Below are positions 34,343-42,710 of a stretch of 50,784 bases of DNA, piece by piece. The stretch is from an uncultured Bacteroidaceae bacterium (GTDB lineage: Bacteria > Bacteroidota > Bacteroidia > Bacteroidales > Bacteroidaceae). The notes under the pieces are model-generated. The model was not told the DNA's origin and made no database searches. It saw only the letters and a program-made list of their open reading frames with translations. The translations under genes and the position numbers were made by a program. The stretch spans positions 1-50,784 of the forward strand of contig CAJGCU010000003.1 in assembly GCA_904501945.1 (NCBI GenBank), written 5' to 3'. Each line of letters opens with the position of its first letter. The first letter of the stretch is position 1.

Positions 34343-34509
34343 AATCTCTTTAAAGAGATTAATCCGCCAATGCCGTTCAGGACAGTCGCCCCTGTGGGCA
34401 GAGGCCAACCGTCCTTTTTGACATGAGGAAAAAAGGACGGCGAATAATGATTTTACACCCTAAAACACCGTGTACGAATATTTTTTATTAAAATATTATG
34501 CACACGGTG
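34343..34509. other. Non-coding region with three successive inverted repeats
   Basis: Within the 383-nt gap after tRNA-Lys are three strong inverted repeats. The first is an 18-bp perfect palindrome, AATCTCTTTAAAGAGATT (34343-34360). The second is CCGTCCTTTTT / AAAAAAGGACGG (34409-34440). The third is a double hairpin, CACCGTGT...ACACGGTG (34466-34509), with AATATTTT / AAAATATT nested inside. No ORF is credible. The region may be a structured RNA, tandem terminators, or the remains of an element integrated near the tRNA. Confidence 0.6.
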
Positions 34510-34579
34510 AGCACGTCTAGATTCAATCTTTGTTTTGCAAGACAGGTTTTCGATAATGAGAAATGGAAACAAAAAACTG

Positions 34580-35308
34580 TTATGACTTGTATTTTTCGTC
34601 AAGATTGCTGTTGATGATATCGTAAACTTCTTGCATGATATCTTTGGTAGGCTTCCCTTGTCGTTCTTCGGCCGTGATGGGCTTATGGATGGTGAGAGTT
34701 ACGATTCCTCTATGGACTGACTTGTGGTTGCGGTTGAACACATCGAAAGAACCGTTGATGGTGAGTGGAACGATGGGGAGTCCGATTTCGTTGGCAAGCA
34801 TGAAGGAACCACGTTTGAATGGTGACATCTTTCCAGTTCGAGTACGGGTGCCTTCGGGGAAGATGACCATTGACATGCCTCCCTGAAGAGTTTCTCGTGA
34901 TTGCTGAACGGCTTTGGAAATACCTGAAATTCCGTCGGCGAGGTAAATCTGTTTGGACTTGGCGCAGGCATATCCCACGAAAGGTATTTTGCGCAGATAT
35001 TCTTTCATCATCCACTTGAAGTTGTGACCTAAATAGCCATAAACGAGGAATATATCGTAGTAGCCTTGGTGATTGGCGAGAAATACGTAACTATCTTCTT
35101 TCTTGATGTTCTCCTTTCCTTCTACTTTTACACGGATCAGGAAGAGCCAGAAGGCGCATTTAGACCAAAATTTTGGCAAGTAGTAGGCTATGACTTTGGT
35201 GTCTCCAAGAAATCCAGCGATAATGACACTGGTGGCAACGAGGATGGTGATAATCACAAAGAGGGGAAGTGCAATGAGAAATGAGTAGAGTTTGTAGAGT
35301 AAATTCAT
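34580..35308 (-). CDS. plsC: 1-acyl-sn-glycerol-3-phosphate acyltransferase
   Basis: It makes phosphatidic acid in the inner membrane. The 242-residue protein has N-terminal hydrophobic segments (about 8-35). The acyltransferase motif I is NHQGYYD (His80, Asp85) and the substrate motif is FPEGTRTRTG (150-159), followed by VPLTINGS. It is the last gene of a five-gene minus-strand operon, 9 nt after the phosphoesterase. It may instead acylate another lipid (for example an ornithine or glycine lipid). Confidence 0.93.
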   Translation of the reverse strand: MNLLYKLYSFLIALPLFVIITILVATSVIIAGFLGDTKVIAYYLPKFWSKCAFWLFLIRVKVEGKENIKKEDSYVFLANHQGYYDIFLVYGYLGHNFKWMMKEYLRKIPFVGYACAKSKQIYLADGISGISKAVQQSRETLQGGMSMVIFPEGTRTRTGKMSPFKRGSFMLANEIGLPIVPLTINGSFDVFNRNHKSVHRGIVTLTIHKPITAEERQGKPTKDIMQEVYDIINSNLDEKYKS

Positions 35309-35317
35309 AGTTGATAA

Positions 35318-36532
35318 TTATTTTTTAGGTGTTCCTCGGCGGAGGGTTATAACATTGACTTCTGGCCATGCTCCAAAACGGAAGGGGAACATGACGGCTC
35401 CGATACCGTCGCTGATGTTGAGTATTTGATTACCTACTGTATGGGCTCCTGTCCATTCCTCGTAAACGTGTGCGACCGGCGACCATCCAAATAGATAGAG
35501 CTGTCCTGAATGAGTGTGTCCAGAAAGTGTGAGCTGTATGTTGGTCTGAGGGATGATTTTGCGTCGCCATGATGTGGGGTCATGGCTTAGCAGAACGGTG
35601 AAGCAGCTTCGATGGAGGCCTTTCATGGCCTTAGGCAAATCGCCAAGGGATGGGAAAGGTGGTTTGCCTTCGTTTTCAATACCTGCGATGATGAGTGAAT
35701 CATCGCCTCGACGAATGATGCGATGTTCGTTGAGCAGCAGATTCCAGCCGTAGCTTCGGATTCGACGCTGTAACTCATGTACGTCGGCCTTGCGTTCTTT
35801 TTCGTGAGAGTAATGGATGTACATGCTGTAGTCGTGGTTGCCCATGACGGCATAAACGCCATCGGGAGCCTGAAGCTTGCTGAGGTCGCGACGGAACCCG
35901 TCAAGTTCAGAACTTTGGTGGTTGACGAGGTCGCCCGTAAACATGATTGCATCGCAGTGTTGCTCGTTGATGAGGTTGACAATGGTACGTACGTCTTTTT
36001 CATTGCCATCTCGGAATGTTCCGATGTGCATGTCAGAGAATTGGGCAATGCGGTAGCCGTCAAACTGCTTTGGTAGGTCGGGGAAGTAGAACGTTTGGCG
36101 GTGGACAACGTAGCGGTGTCTGCCGATAAAGTAGCCGAAACCGAGAATGCTGAATGCAAGAATCGCGAGTGCCATACCGAAGATGCGCATTAGGCGGACA
36201 AATATACATTCGGTATCATCGCGTTTCTTTGCTCCTTGGGTGACGAGCCAGTTGATGCCGTGACCTATGCCATCAAAGACGGTAAAGAGCGTTTTGGGGC
36301 CGCTGATGGCGAGAAAAGCGAACATGAAATGGCTGACCCACGACTGATGCTCGGGTTTCATGTCATTGCTACTCATGATGAAGACTGCTGTGATGGCGAT
36401 GCCGATGGATGGAAGAAACCACAGTGTGCGCAGCCACCATTTTTTTGTCCATTGGCGTATGTACATGAAATAAATGTACACGTCAGGGAGGATGAGCAAT
36501 GCGATGATGAGTGTGAGTATTCTTAGAAGCAT
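35318..36532 (-). CDS. Membrane-anchored metallophosphoesterase
   Basis: The 404-residue protein has about four N-terminal membrane helices (1-55, 62-90, 112-137). A calcineurin-like domain from about 160 then carries all five motifs: FSDMH (165-169), FTGDLVNH (198-205), GNHD (231-234), SHDP (316-319) and SGHTHSGQ (337-344). The topology is that of YkuE/YaeI-type lipid phosphatases, which cleave UDP-diacylglucosamine or similar substrates, so a role in envelope lipids is plausible. Its start overlaps the end of the upstream gene by 10 nt. Confidence 0.9.
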   Translation of the reverse strand: MLLRILTLIIALLILPDVYIYFMYIRQWTKKWWLRTLWFLPSIGIAITAVFIMSSNDMKPEHQSWVSHFMFAFLAISGPKTLFTVFDGIGHGINWLVTQGAKKRDDTECIFVRLMRIFGMALAILAFSILGFGYFIGRHRYVVHRQTFYFPDLPKQFDGYRIAQFSDMHIGTFRDGNEKDVRTIVNLINEQHCDAIMFTGDLVNHQSSELDGFRRDLSKLQAPDGVYAVMGNHDYSMYIHYSHEKERKADVHELQRRIRSYGWNLLLNEHRIIRRGDDSLIIAGIENEGKPPFPSLGDLPKAMKGLHRSCFTVLLSHDPTSWRRKIIPQTNIQLTLSGHTHSGQLYLFGWSPVAHVYEEWTGAHTVGNQILNISDGIGAVMFPFRFGAWPEVNVITLRRGTPKK

Positions 36533-37359
36533 TGGATGTATTTTTTTATTTCATCGTTGGACATGTGGCGACGTGCAGCGTAGTCGGCAAGTTGCTGGCT
36601 GTCAATTTTCCCGACAGAGAAGTATTGAGCTTGAGACAGGCTTATCATGAATCCGCTGACTGATGCGTGCGGATGCATCATGGCGGAGGTTGTGAGTGTT
36701 ACGCCGATGCTGTTGAAGTTGACAATTTCATCAATAATGCGGTTGATAGAGATGTCTGGCAAGCAGGGGTATCCGATAGCGGGCCTTATGCCTTGGAACT
36801 TCTCTTGGTGTAGCTCTTGGATGCTCAAGTGTTCGTTGGGAGCGTATCCCCAGATATTTTTCCTGATTTCCTCATGCAACCGTTCTGCACCTGCTTCTGC
36901 CAGTCGGTCGGAGAGGGTCTGGAGGAGCATCTGACTATAGTCGTCAGCGAGGAAGGCTTCTCTCTTGCCAATGCTGACAGAGGCGGCAAAAATGCCTATC
37001 TTATCCTGCATCGTGGCAGATTTTGGGCGTATGAAGTCACTGAGACACAGGCAGGATCCGTCGTTGTTTGGAATCTGCTGACGCAGCATAGGAATACGGA
37101 TTTCTGCTGCGGAATGTACTTGTCCGCACTCGCAGAGGGTGGGCCTCAAAACAACGATGTCGTCCCCATCGCTATAAGCGGGCAAGACTTCTACCACCGT
37201 CTTGATAGTAAGGTGAGGTTGCAATTGGTGTAGCATTTCTCGTGCTTCCTGTTGCAACTGTATGCCTTCTTTTGAGTTGCTTGGAAGAGACCATGCATGG
37301 AAAAAGTACATCCAGTTGATGTATGCCTCTAAATCGCAGATACGATAGTCCTTCCGCAT
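36523..37359 (-). CDS. Stand-alone cobalamin-dependent methionine synthase activation domain
   Basis: This 278-residue protein matches the C-terminal AdoMet-binding reactivation domain of MetH. RPAIGYPCLPD (192-202) corresponds to the RPAxGYPxxPD motif that binds AdoMet, and ASVSGFMISLSQAQYFSVGKI corresponds to the later core. The catalytic, folate and cobalamin modules are absent here and must be encoded elsewhere if the enzyme is split. The first 100 residues are less like MetH and may be the interface. It is operonic with pyrC upstream (17-nt gap) and overlaps the phosphoesterase. Confidence 0.88.
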   Translation of the reverse strand: MRKDYRICDLEAYINWMYFFHAWSLPSNSKEGIQLQQEAREMLHQLQPHLTIKTVVEVLPAYSDGDDIVVLRPTLCECGQVHSAAEIRIPMLRQQIPNNDGSCLCLSDFIRPKSATMQDKIGIFAASVSIGKREAFLADDYSQMLLQTLSDRLAEAGAERLHEEIRKNIWGYAPNEHLSIQELHQEKFQGIRPAIGYPCLPDISINRIIDEIVNFNSIGVTLTTSAMMHPHASVSGFMISLSQAQYFSVGKIDSQQLADYAARRHMSNDEIKKYIQCF

Positions 37360-37376
37360 CTTTATTGTTTTTTATC

Positions 37377-38717
37377 TTAGTTGTTGAACCTCAGCTCTTG
37401 GCCTCTAATTCCGTCAACGATAATTCCATCGCAATATACGGTTTGTCCATTGACGATGGTACGGTTTATTTTCCACTTGAACACTCTCTCGTCCATAGGT
37501 GTCCATCCGCACTTTGTATAGTATCTTCCTTCTTTGACTTTCCAATTGGCACAAGGATCCACTAGTGTCAAGTCGGCATAGTAGCCCGGTCGGATAAATC
37601 CGCGCTTTTCGATTTTGAAGAGCTTGGATGGATTGTGTGACATGAGATCTGGTATCCGTTCTATTGGCAGTATACCTTGTTCGCTTAATTCCAGCATGGA
37701 TACCAGCGAGAACTGTATCATCGGCATTCCTGATGCAGCTTTCAATGCACCACCCAATTTCTCGTTTGGCAAGTGGGGGGCATGGTCTGTTCCGACCACG
37801 TCAATGAGCCCGTTGGTAAGAGCTTCGCGCAGAGCGGTTCTATCTTCGGGTGTTTTGATGGATGGGTTGCACTTGATGTGTGTACCCAGGGTATCGTAGT
37901 CCTCTGTCGTAAACATGAGGTGAGCAATAACGGCTTCGGACGTGATTTTCTTTTCTTCTATAGGTTTCCGTTCAAACAGACTTAACTCACGTGCCGTGGA
38001 AAGGTGTGCAATATGCAGGCGTGCTCCAGTTTCCTTGGCCATCTGAACAGCTAAGGCGGTGGAGGCATAGCAGGCATCTGCACTACGAATGCGTGAATGG
38101 TAACGTACAGGGAAATCGTTTTGTCCCTTATATTTCTTTTTGAAGTTTTGTATGTTCTGATTAATAATTCCAGTGTCTTCGCAATGTGCCATCAGCAGAA
38201 GGGGAGAGGTGGCAAATAGCTGGTGGAGTGCCTCCTCGCGATCCACAAGCATATTTCCGGTGCTGCTTCCCATGAAGACTTTTATGCCTGGTATTCGGTG
38301 CCGGTCTAGCTCTTGTAGCATCTGGGGGTTGCTATTGGTGGCACCAAAGAAGAACGAGTAGTTGATACGGCTGTTTTGTTTTGCCAAACAGAATTTATCT
38401 TCCAGCAATTCTATAGTCGTAGTGGGAGGATTGGTGTTGGGCATTTCCATGTAGGACGTTACACCTCCAGCCGCTGCTGCCCGGCTTTCGCTGGCAATAT
38501 CAGCCTTGTGTGTCAGACCGGGTTCACGGAAATGTACATGGTCGTCAATCACGCCAGGGAAAAGGTATAAACCTGTTGCGTCAATCTCTGTGTCATATGC
38601 TTGGGTGGAATCATCTCCCTCCAATACTTGCTGGATGAAGGCGTCCTCTATCACTACAGATCCAATGAAGCTACGACCCTCATTCACTATTGTAGCATTG
38701 CGAATAATTGTTTTCAT
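37377..38717 (-). CDS. pyrC: Dihydroorotase
   Basis: It closes N-carbamoyl-aspartate to dihydroorotate in pyrimidine synthesis. The 446-residue amidohydrolase has the metal motif DHVHFREPG (59-67), PNTNPPTT, a conserved HCED and HIAHLS, and the type I GTDHAPH motif. The frame is open to 38756, but the Met at 38717 (MKTIIRNATIV) shares one base with the stop codon of the mannosyltransferase gene (TGATG). That gives translational coupling and decides the start. Confidence 0.94.
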   Translation of the reverse strand: MKTIIRNATIVNEGRSFIGSVVIEDAFIQQVLEGDDSTQAYDTEIDATGLYLFPGVIDDHVHFREPGLTHKADIASESRAAAAGGVTSYMEMPNTNPPTTTIELLEDKFCLAKQNSRINYSFFFGATNSNPQMLQELDRHRIPGIKVFMGSSTGNMLVDREEALHQLFATSPLLLMAHCEDTGIINQNIQNFKKKYKGQNDFPVRYHSRIRSADACYASTALAVQMAKETGARLHIAHLSTARELSLFERKPIEEKKITSEAVIAHLMFTTEDYDTLGTHIKCNPSIKTPEDRTALREALTNGLIDVVGTDHAPHLPNEKLGGALKAASGMPMIQFSLVSMLELSEQGILPIERIPDLMSHNPSKLFKIEKRGFIRPGYYADLTLVDPCANWKVKEGRYYTKCGWTPMDERVFKWKINRTIVNGQTVYCDGIIVDGIRGQELRFNN

Positions 38718-39472
38718 CACTCTTTGTTTGCGGGTTTGGGATATTGTTTGAACCATCCGTCCAATCGGAGTCTGATGACTCCAAAGAATGCTTCGCCAAA
38801 GATGCCGCTATTCATTTTTGAGACACCTTCAACACGGTTGACAAAGATGACGGGCACTTCCTTGATTTTGAATCCGCATTTGTAAGTCGTAAACTTCATC
38901 TCGATTTGGAAGGCATATCCCTTGAATCGGATGGAATCAAGGTCAATGGTCTCCAGAACTCGCCTCTTGTAGCACTTAAATCCTGCTGTTGTGTCATGTA
39001 CTTTGAATCCTGTGACGAAACGCACATACATGGAAGCGAAATAAGACATGAGCACTCTGCCCATTGGCCAGTTGACTACGTTGACTCCTGAAATATAGCG
39101 GCTGCCAATAGCCAGGTCATAGCCTTCATTGGCGCAGGCGGAGTAGAGGCGCGGCAAGTCGCTGGGGGCATGGGAGAAGTCGGCGTCCATTTCAAAAATA
39201 TAGTCGTAGCCATTCTCTAATCCCCATTTAAATCCTGCAATATAGGCAGTGCCAAGTCCCAGTTTTCCTTTGCGTTCTAGCAAGAAGAGGCGGTCGGGAA
39301 ATTCTGACTGTTGGAGGCTTTTCACGATAGCCGCAGTTCCGTCTGGTGAACCATCGTCAATAACAAGAATATGAAAACATTTTTCAAGCGAGAAAACCGC
39401 CTTAATTATTTTCTCAATGTTCTCCTTTTCGTTGTATGTAGGAATGATAACAATGCAGTCGCTTTTGTTCAT
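38717..39472 (-). CDS. Polyprenol-phosphate mannosyltransferase-like glycosyltransferase (GT2)
   Basis: This 251-residue family 2 glycosyltransferase has IPTYNEKENI (10-19), DDGSPDGT (39-46), the metal motif MDADFSH (95-101) and the DPM1-type GSRYISGVNVVNWPMGR segment. It lacks a C-terminal membrane domain. Such enzymes load mannose or a related sugar on undecaprenyl or another polyprenyl phosphate on the cytoplasmic face, often for protein O-glycosylation in Bacteroidetes. It heads the operon and has a textbook promoter. Confidence 0.92.
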   Translation of the reverse strand: MNKSDCIVIIPTYNEKENIEKIIKAVFSLEKCFHILVIDDGSPDGTAAIVKSLQQSEFPDRLFLLERKGKLGLGTAYIAGFKWGLENGYDYIFEMDADFSHAPSDLPRLYSACANEGYDLAIGSRYISGVNVVNWPMGRVLMSYFASMYVRFVTGFKVHDTTAGFKCYKRRVLETIDLDSIRFKGYAFQIEMKFTTYKCGFKIKEVPVIFVNRVEGVSKMNSGIFGEAFFGVIRLRLDGWFKQYPKPANKE

Positions 39473-39497
39473 CTGTGATAATAGTTTTTTACATTTG

Positions 39498-39528
39498 CAA
39501 AGTTAACACAAACCCCTAAAAATACAAA
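39498..39528 (-). promoter_or_regulatory. Promoter of the mannosyltransferase-pyrC-plsC operon
   Basis: On the minus strand TTTG (39525-39528), a 19-bp spacer and TAACTTTG (39498-39505) match the Bacteroidetes consensus exactly. Confidence 0.8.
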
Positions 39529-39747
39529 ATAAAAAATGTTTTTTTTTATTAAAGACCAATAAAATGGAGCATGGCGGTTGAAGCTTCTTTCCCGAATGGG
39601 GTAAAGTGCTGGAGTTTTCAGCTTTGTTCTATTGATGTTTTTTGATTGTTAATAAATATAAAGCCAAGTCTTGTTAAAAAATCTTAAATGCGACATCTGG
39701 AGCATAAATGTGGTGTTTCGTGTTGCTCTCCTTTGGCTGCTTTTATG

Positions 39748-39755
39748 TAACTTTG
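39748..39755 (+). promoter_or_regulatory. -7 box and leader of ino1
   Basis: TAACTTTG with an upstream TTG at 39723-39725 (22-bp spacer) is the likely ino1 promoter. The leader of about 115 nt contains the hairpin GCCTCT-TCATCCGT-AGAGGC (39811-39830). The rest of the 39529-39747 gap is AT-rich with no gene seen. Confidence 0.55.
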
Positions 39756-39876
39756 TGCCCGAATTATCAGCTTTTTTGATAAAAGTTGGTAAAAATGGTT
39801 AAATAATCTTGCCTCTTCATCCGTAGAGGCGGATTGTTGTACCATGAGTATGAATTTAATCAAACTAATAATAAAA

Positions 39877-41184
39877 ATGGCAAATCAAAATGTAAAGCCT
39901 GCTGATGGCAAGTTGGGTATCATGGTCGTTGGACTTGGTGCTGTAACTTCTACTTTCATGACAGGTGTGTTGATGGCTCGCAAGGGACTTGCAAAGCCAG
40001 TGGGTTCAATGACTCAGTATGACAAGATTCGTGTTGGTAAAGGTGCTGATAAGAAGTATCTTTCTTATTCGGAAATTGTTCCAATGGCAACATTGGATGA
40101 CATCGTTTTCGGAGCATGGGATGTTTATCCTGCTAATGCATTCCAGAGCGCGATGTACTCAGAGGTACTGAAAGAGAAGGACATCATGCCTGTAAAGGAT
40201 GAACTGGAGAAAATTGTTCCTCTGAAGGCTGCTTTTGACAAGAACTTTGCTAAGCGTCTTGATGGCGACAACGTGAAGCAGTGCGCAACTCGCTGGGATA
40301 TGGTAGAGGAACTGCGTGAAGACATCCGCAAGTTCAAGGCAGAGAACAATTGTTCACGCATTGTTGTAGCTTGGGCTGCATCTACTGAGATTTATGTAGA
40401 GCCAAACATGGAAGTGCACGACACGCTCGAGCATCTTGAGGCTGCCATGAAGGCAAATGACACGGTGAACATTGCTCCATCCATGTGCTACGCATACGCA
40501 GCACTGGCTGAAGGCGCTCCATTCATCATGGGTGCTCCAAACACGACAATAGACATTCCTGCAATGTGGGAAATGGCTGAGAAGTATGGCATGCCAATCG
40601 CTGGCAAGGACTTCAAGACAGGCCAGACACTCGTTAAGTCAGGCTTCGCTCCAATCATTGGCACACGTTGCTTGGGTCTGAACGGCTGGTTCTCAACAAA
40701 CATCCTTGGTAACCGCGACGGTCTTGTACTCGACGAGCCTGCAAACTTCCGTACAAAAGAAGTTAGCAAACTCTCTACACTCGAGTCAATCCTTGTTGCA
40801 GACAAACAGCCAGACCTCTACACTGACTACTACCACAAGGTGCGTATCAACTATTACCCACCACGCAATGACGACAAGGAAGGCTGGGACAACATCGACA
40901 TCTTCGGATGGATGGGCTACCCAATGCAAATTAAGATTAACTTCCTTTGCCGCGACTCTATTCTTGCTGCTCCGCTGCTGCTCGACCTCTGTCTGCTTTC
41001 AGACCTTGCTGCACGTGCAGGCCGCTATGGCACACAGCGTTTCCTCAGCTTCTACCTCAAGGCTCCTATGCACGACTACATACAGGGCGAAGAGCCAGTT
41101 AACCACCTCTTCCAGCAATACACCATGCTGAAGAACGCAATCCGCGAAATGGGTGGCTACGAAGCTGACGAAGAAATCGACTAA
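39877..41184 (+). CDS. ino1: Inositol-3-phosphate synthase
   Basis: This NAD-dependent enzyme converts glucose-6-phosphate to myo-inositol-3-phosphate, in Bacteroidetes the first step toward inositol sphingolipids. The 435-residue protein starts MANQNVKPADGKLGIMVVGLG, where GLGAVTSTF is the nucleotide loop. It also has the conserved NNCSRIVVAWAASTE, TGQTLVKSGFAPI and LGLNGWFSTNILGNRDG segments. An in-frame Met 33 nt upstream (39844) is possible but gives a hydrophobic leader not seen in the family. The last 26 codons recur as a relic at 42711-42788. Confidence 0.95.
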   Translation: MANQNVKPADGKLGIMVVGLGAVTSTFMTGVLMARKGLAKPVGSMTQYDKIRVGKGADKKYLSYSEIVPMATLDDIVFGAWDVYPANAFQSAMYSEVLKEKDIMPVKDELEKIVPLKAAFDKNFAKRLDGDNVKQCATRWDMVEELREDIRKFKAENNCSRIVVAWAASTEIYVEPNMEVHDTLEHLEAAMKANDTVNIAPSMCYAYAALAEGAPFIMGAPNTTIDIPAMWEMAEKYGMPIAGKDFKTGQTLVKSGFAPIIGTRCLGLNGWFSTNILGNRDGLVLDEPANFRTKEVSKLSTLESILVADKQPDLYTDYYHKVRINYYPPRNDDKEGWDNIDIFGWMGYPMQIKINFLCRDSILAAPLLLDLCLLSDLAARAGRYGTQRFLSFYLKAPMHDYIQGEEPVNHLFQQYTMLKNAIREMGGYEADEEID

Positions 41185-41233
41185 TCAGCCCACGCACAGG
41201 GCGATTTCTCTACAGACAACAAGGAAATATATA

Positions 41234-41276
41234 CAAAGAAGAGAGAGGGACACGACGTGCCCCTCTCTCTTCTTTG
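41234..41276. terminator. Strong bidirectional terminator after ino1
   Basis: CAAAGAAGAGAGAGGG (41234-41249) pairs perfectly with 41261-41276, a 16-bp stem, between convergent ino1 and the TolQ-like gene. Confidence 0.85.
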
Positions 41277-41292
41277 TGTCAGCCACGTGTTC

Positions 41293-41616
41293 CTATATTC
41301 TTGGTGTCTGGCATATCTTTATGATGCGAGATACGACGTAGATGATAAGCCCGTAGCAAGGAGCGATAATCATACATTTGATTCCGCCACAAAGTACTGA
41401 TGTTGAGATATAGCCAGCCTGCTGTATATCGTCACAAGCCGGATACACGCCAATCCCAGTGAACAGGATTCCTAAGGCTAATGCGATGTTGCCAATGTCG
41501 CACACCCAAGCTGGTGCTTTCCATGCGGCAAGGAACAGAAGGGCGAGCAAAAGGGTGAGGATGGACATGAATGCCATGCTGCCCTCAAGAAACAAATCTG
41601 AAAGTTGTGTAATCAT
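41293..41616 (-). CDS. Short MotA/TolQ/ExbB-like membrane protein
   Basis: This 107-residue protein has three hydrophobic segments (about 13-33, 42-58, 77-102). The C-terminal half (DIQQAGYISTSVLCGGIKCMIIAPCYGLIIYVVSRII) resembles the proton-channel helices of MotA/TolQ/ExbB proteins, in particular the pattern of 'AGDISPxLLAGGIKVALITPxYGLxIFLIS'. It is about half the usual length and lacks the large cytoplasmic loop. No ExbD/TolR partner is adjacent. It is transcribed divergently from a LytTR regulator, with a -7 box at 41666-41673. Confidence 0.72.
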   Translation of the reverse strand: MITQLSDLFLEGSMAFMSILTLLLALLFLAAWKAPAWVCDIGNIALALGILFTGIGVYPACDDIQQAGYISTSVLCGGIKCMIIAPCYGLIIYVVSRIIKICQTPRI

Positions 41617-41665
41617 AACTTACTTTTTAAATTGTTAAACATTCTTGTTTTTGCAGCTGCTGGTG

Positions 41666-41673
41666 CAAAGGTA
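41666..41673 (-). promoter_or_regulatory. -7 box of the TolQ-like gene
   Basis: TACCTTTG followed by C on the minus strand matches the consensus, 50 nt upstream of the start codon. It shares the 191-nt divergent gap with the LytTR gene, so a regulator could control both. Confidence 0.5.
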
Positions 41674-41791
41674 CGGAAATATCGAAAGCCCACCTATTTA
41701 TTTGCTTGTCAAAACCCTTCATTGACAGGTTGAATCCCCCTATATAGGTTTTTCCCTTGTCAACAATGGCTTTCGCTTGTGGAAAAATGTA

Positions 41792-41799
41792 TACCTTTG
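41792..41799 (+). promoter_or_regulatory. -7 box directly before the LytTR gene
   Basis: TACCTTTG ends 9 nt before the only start codon that preserves the first membrane helix (41808). If real, the transcript would be leaderless or nearly so. Confidence 0.5.
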
Positions 41800-41807
41800 T
41801 AACCATT

Positions 41808-42611
41808 ATGAAACGTATCGTACCTTTTACCATCTATTGGGCTGTATCTTTGATACTGTTGGCCGTCATCCTTTGTAGTACAGGCTATCGCATGTCTGAA
41901 GCACTGCTGATGAGCACTTCGCTCATGCCTATTGCCATACTTTTCCGTCAGATGACAGCCCGTATTTCCTTTGCCGCCAACCGCGGCCAAGCAGTCCGGT
42001 CGTTCATCTGCATTATGCTTTTCACACTTACGATAGCCATCCTTGCAGTCCACCTTTCCCATGTGACCATACTCTACTTCTACCACCAAATACCAATAAG
42101 GGGATTGGGAGTGCCCCCGATGCTCCTTAACCCCGTTTTCCTTCTTGCCATGTTTGTCCTTCTGACAATTGGCGACTACAGCCTTGACAGATTCCTTGAA
42201 AAGCGTATGCCCGAATCGGAAGAAACAATAACCTTCTCCAGCGATTGCCAAAGCATGCCTCCCGAAGGACAAGAGAATCCATTGTCGGACCCCCACAAAC
42301 CTATTACCTTCATCAGTAATCGCCAAAGTGTGACGCTAACAAAGCAAGAAATTCTCTACGTCGAGAGTTGCGATACCGAGGTATGGATTCATGCTACGGG
42401 CAATCGTCGTTTCCGCAATAAGACCGCTATCTCATCATGGGCACGTTTGCTCGGTCCCGAATACCTCCGCATCCATCGTTCCTATCTCGTGCGCCTTTCT
42501 GCCTGTACGGGAATAGACCGAGACAATGTGATTATCGACAGCATCAACCTTCCCATTTCCAGAAAATACAAGGAGGTGGCGCTGCAACTCCTGAAAAAGG
42601 ACGAACAATAG
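41808..42611 (+). CDS. Membrane-anchored LytTR-domain transcriptional regulator
   Basis: The protein has about 267 residues. Four membrane helices occupy about 1-130 (VPFTIYWAVSLILLAVIL, a second near 30-50, IMLFTLTIAILAVHL, and PVFLLAMFVLLTIGDY). A linker follows, then a C-terminal LytTR DNA-binding domain at about 165-265 with QEILYVESCDTEVWIHA and LRIHRSYLVRLSAC. No receiver or kinase domain is present, so the membrane part may itself sense the signal. A frame open to 41757 is cut back because the -7 box at 41792 lies inside it. It is divergent from the TolQ-like gene. Confidence 0.9.
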   Translation: MKRIVPFTIYWAVSLILLAVILCSTGYRMSEALLMSTSLMPIAILFRQMTARISFAANRGQAVRSFICIMLFTLTIAILAVHLSHVTILYFYHQIPIRGLGVPPMLLNPVFLLAMFVLLTIGDYSLDRFLEKRMPESEETITFSSDCQSMPPEGQENPLSDPHKPITFISNRQSVTLTKQEILYVESCDTEVWIHATGNRRFRNKTAISSWARLLGPEYLRIHRSYLVRLSACTGIDRDNVIIDSINLPISRKYKEVALQLLKKDEQ

Positions 42612-42660
42612 TGCCGAATATTTGCGTTGTATGGAAATTAAAAAAATGAAGGTATGCAGA

Positions 42661-42687
42661 TGTGCTTGTGAACAACGGACAAGCACA
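42661..42687 (+). terminator. Hairpin after the LytTR gene
   Basis: TGTGCTTGT and ACAAGCACA form a perfect 9-bp stem, 49 nt past the stop. No T-run follows. The loop contains a CAACGGAC piece of the dispersed GACAAC repeat. Confidence 0.45.
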
Positions 42688-42710
42688 CAAGACAAAGAAC
42701 TAGTGCCCCC

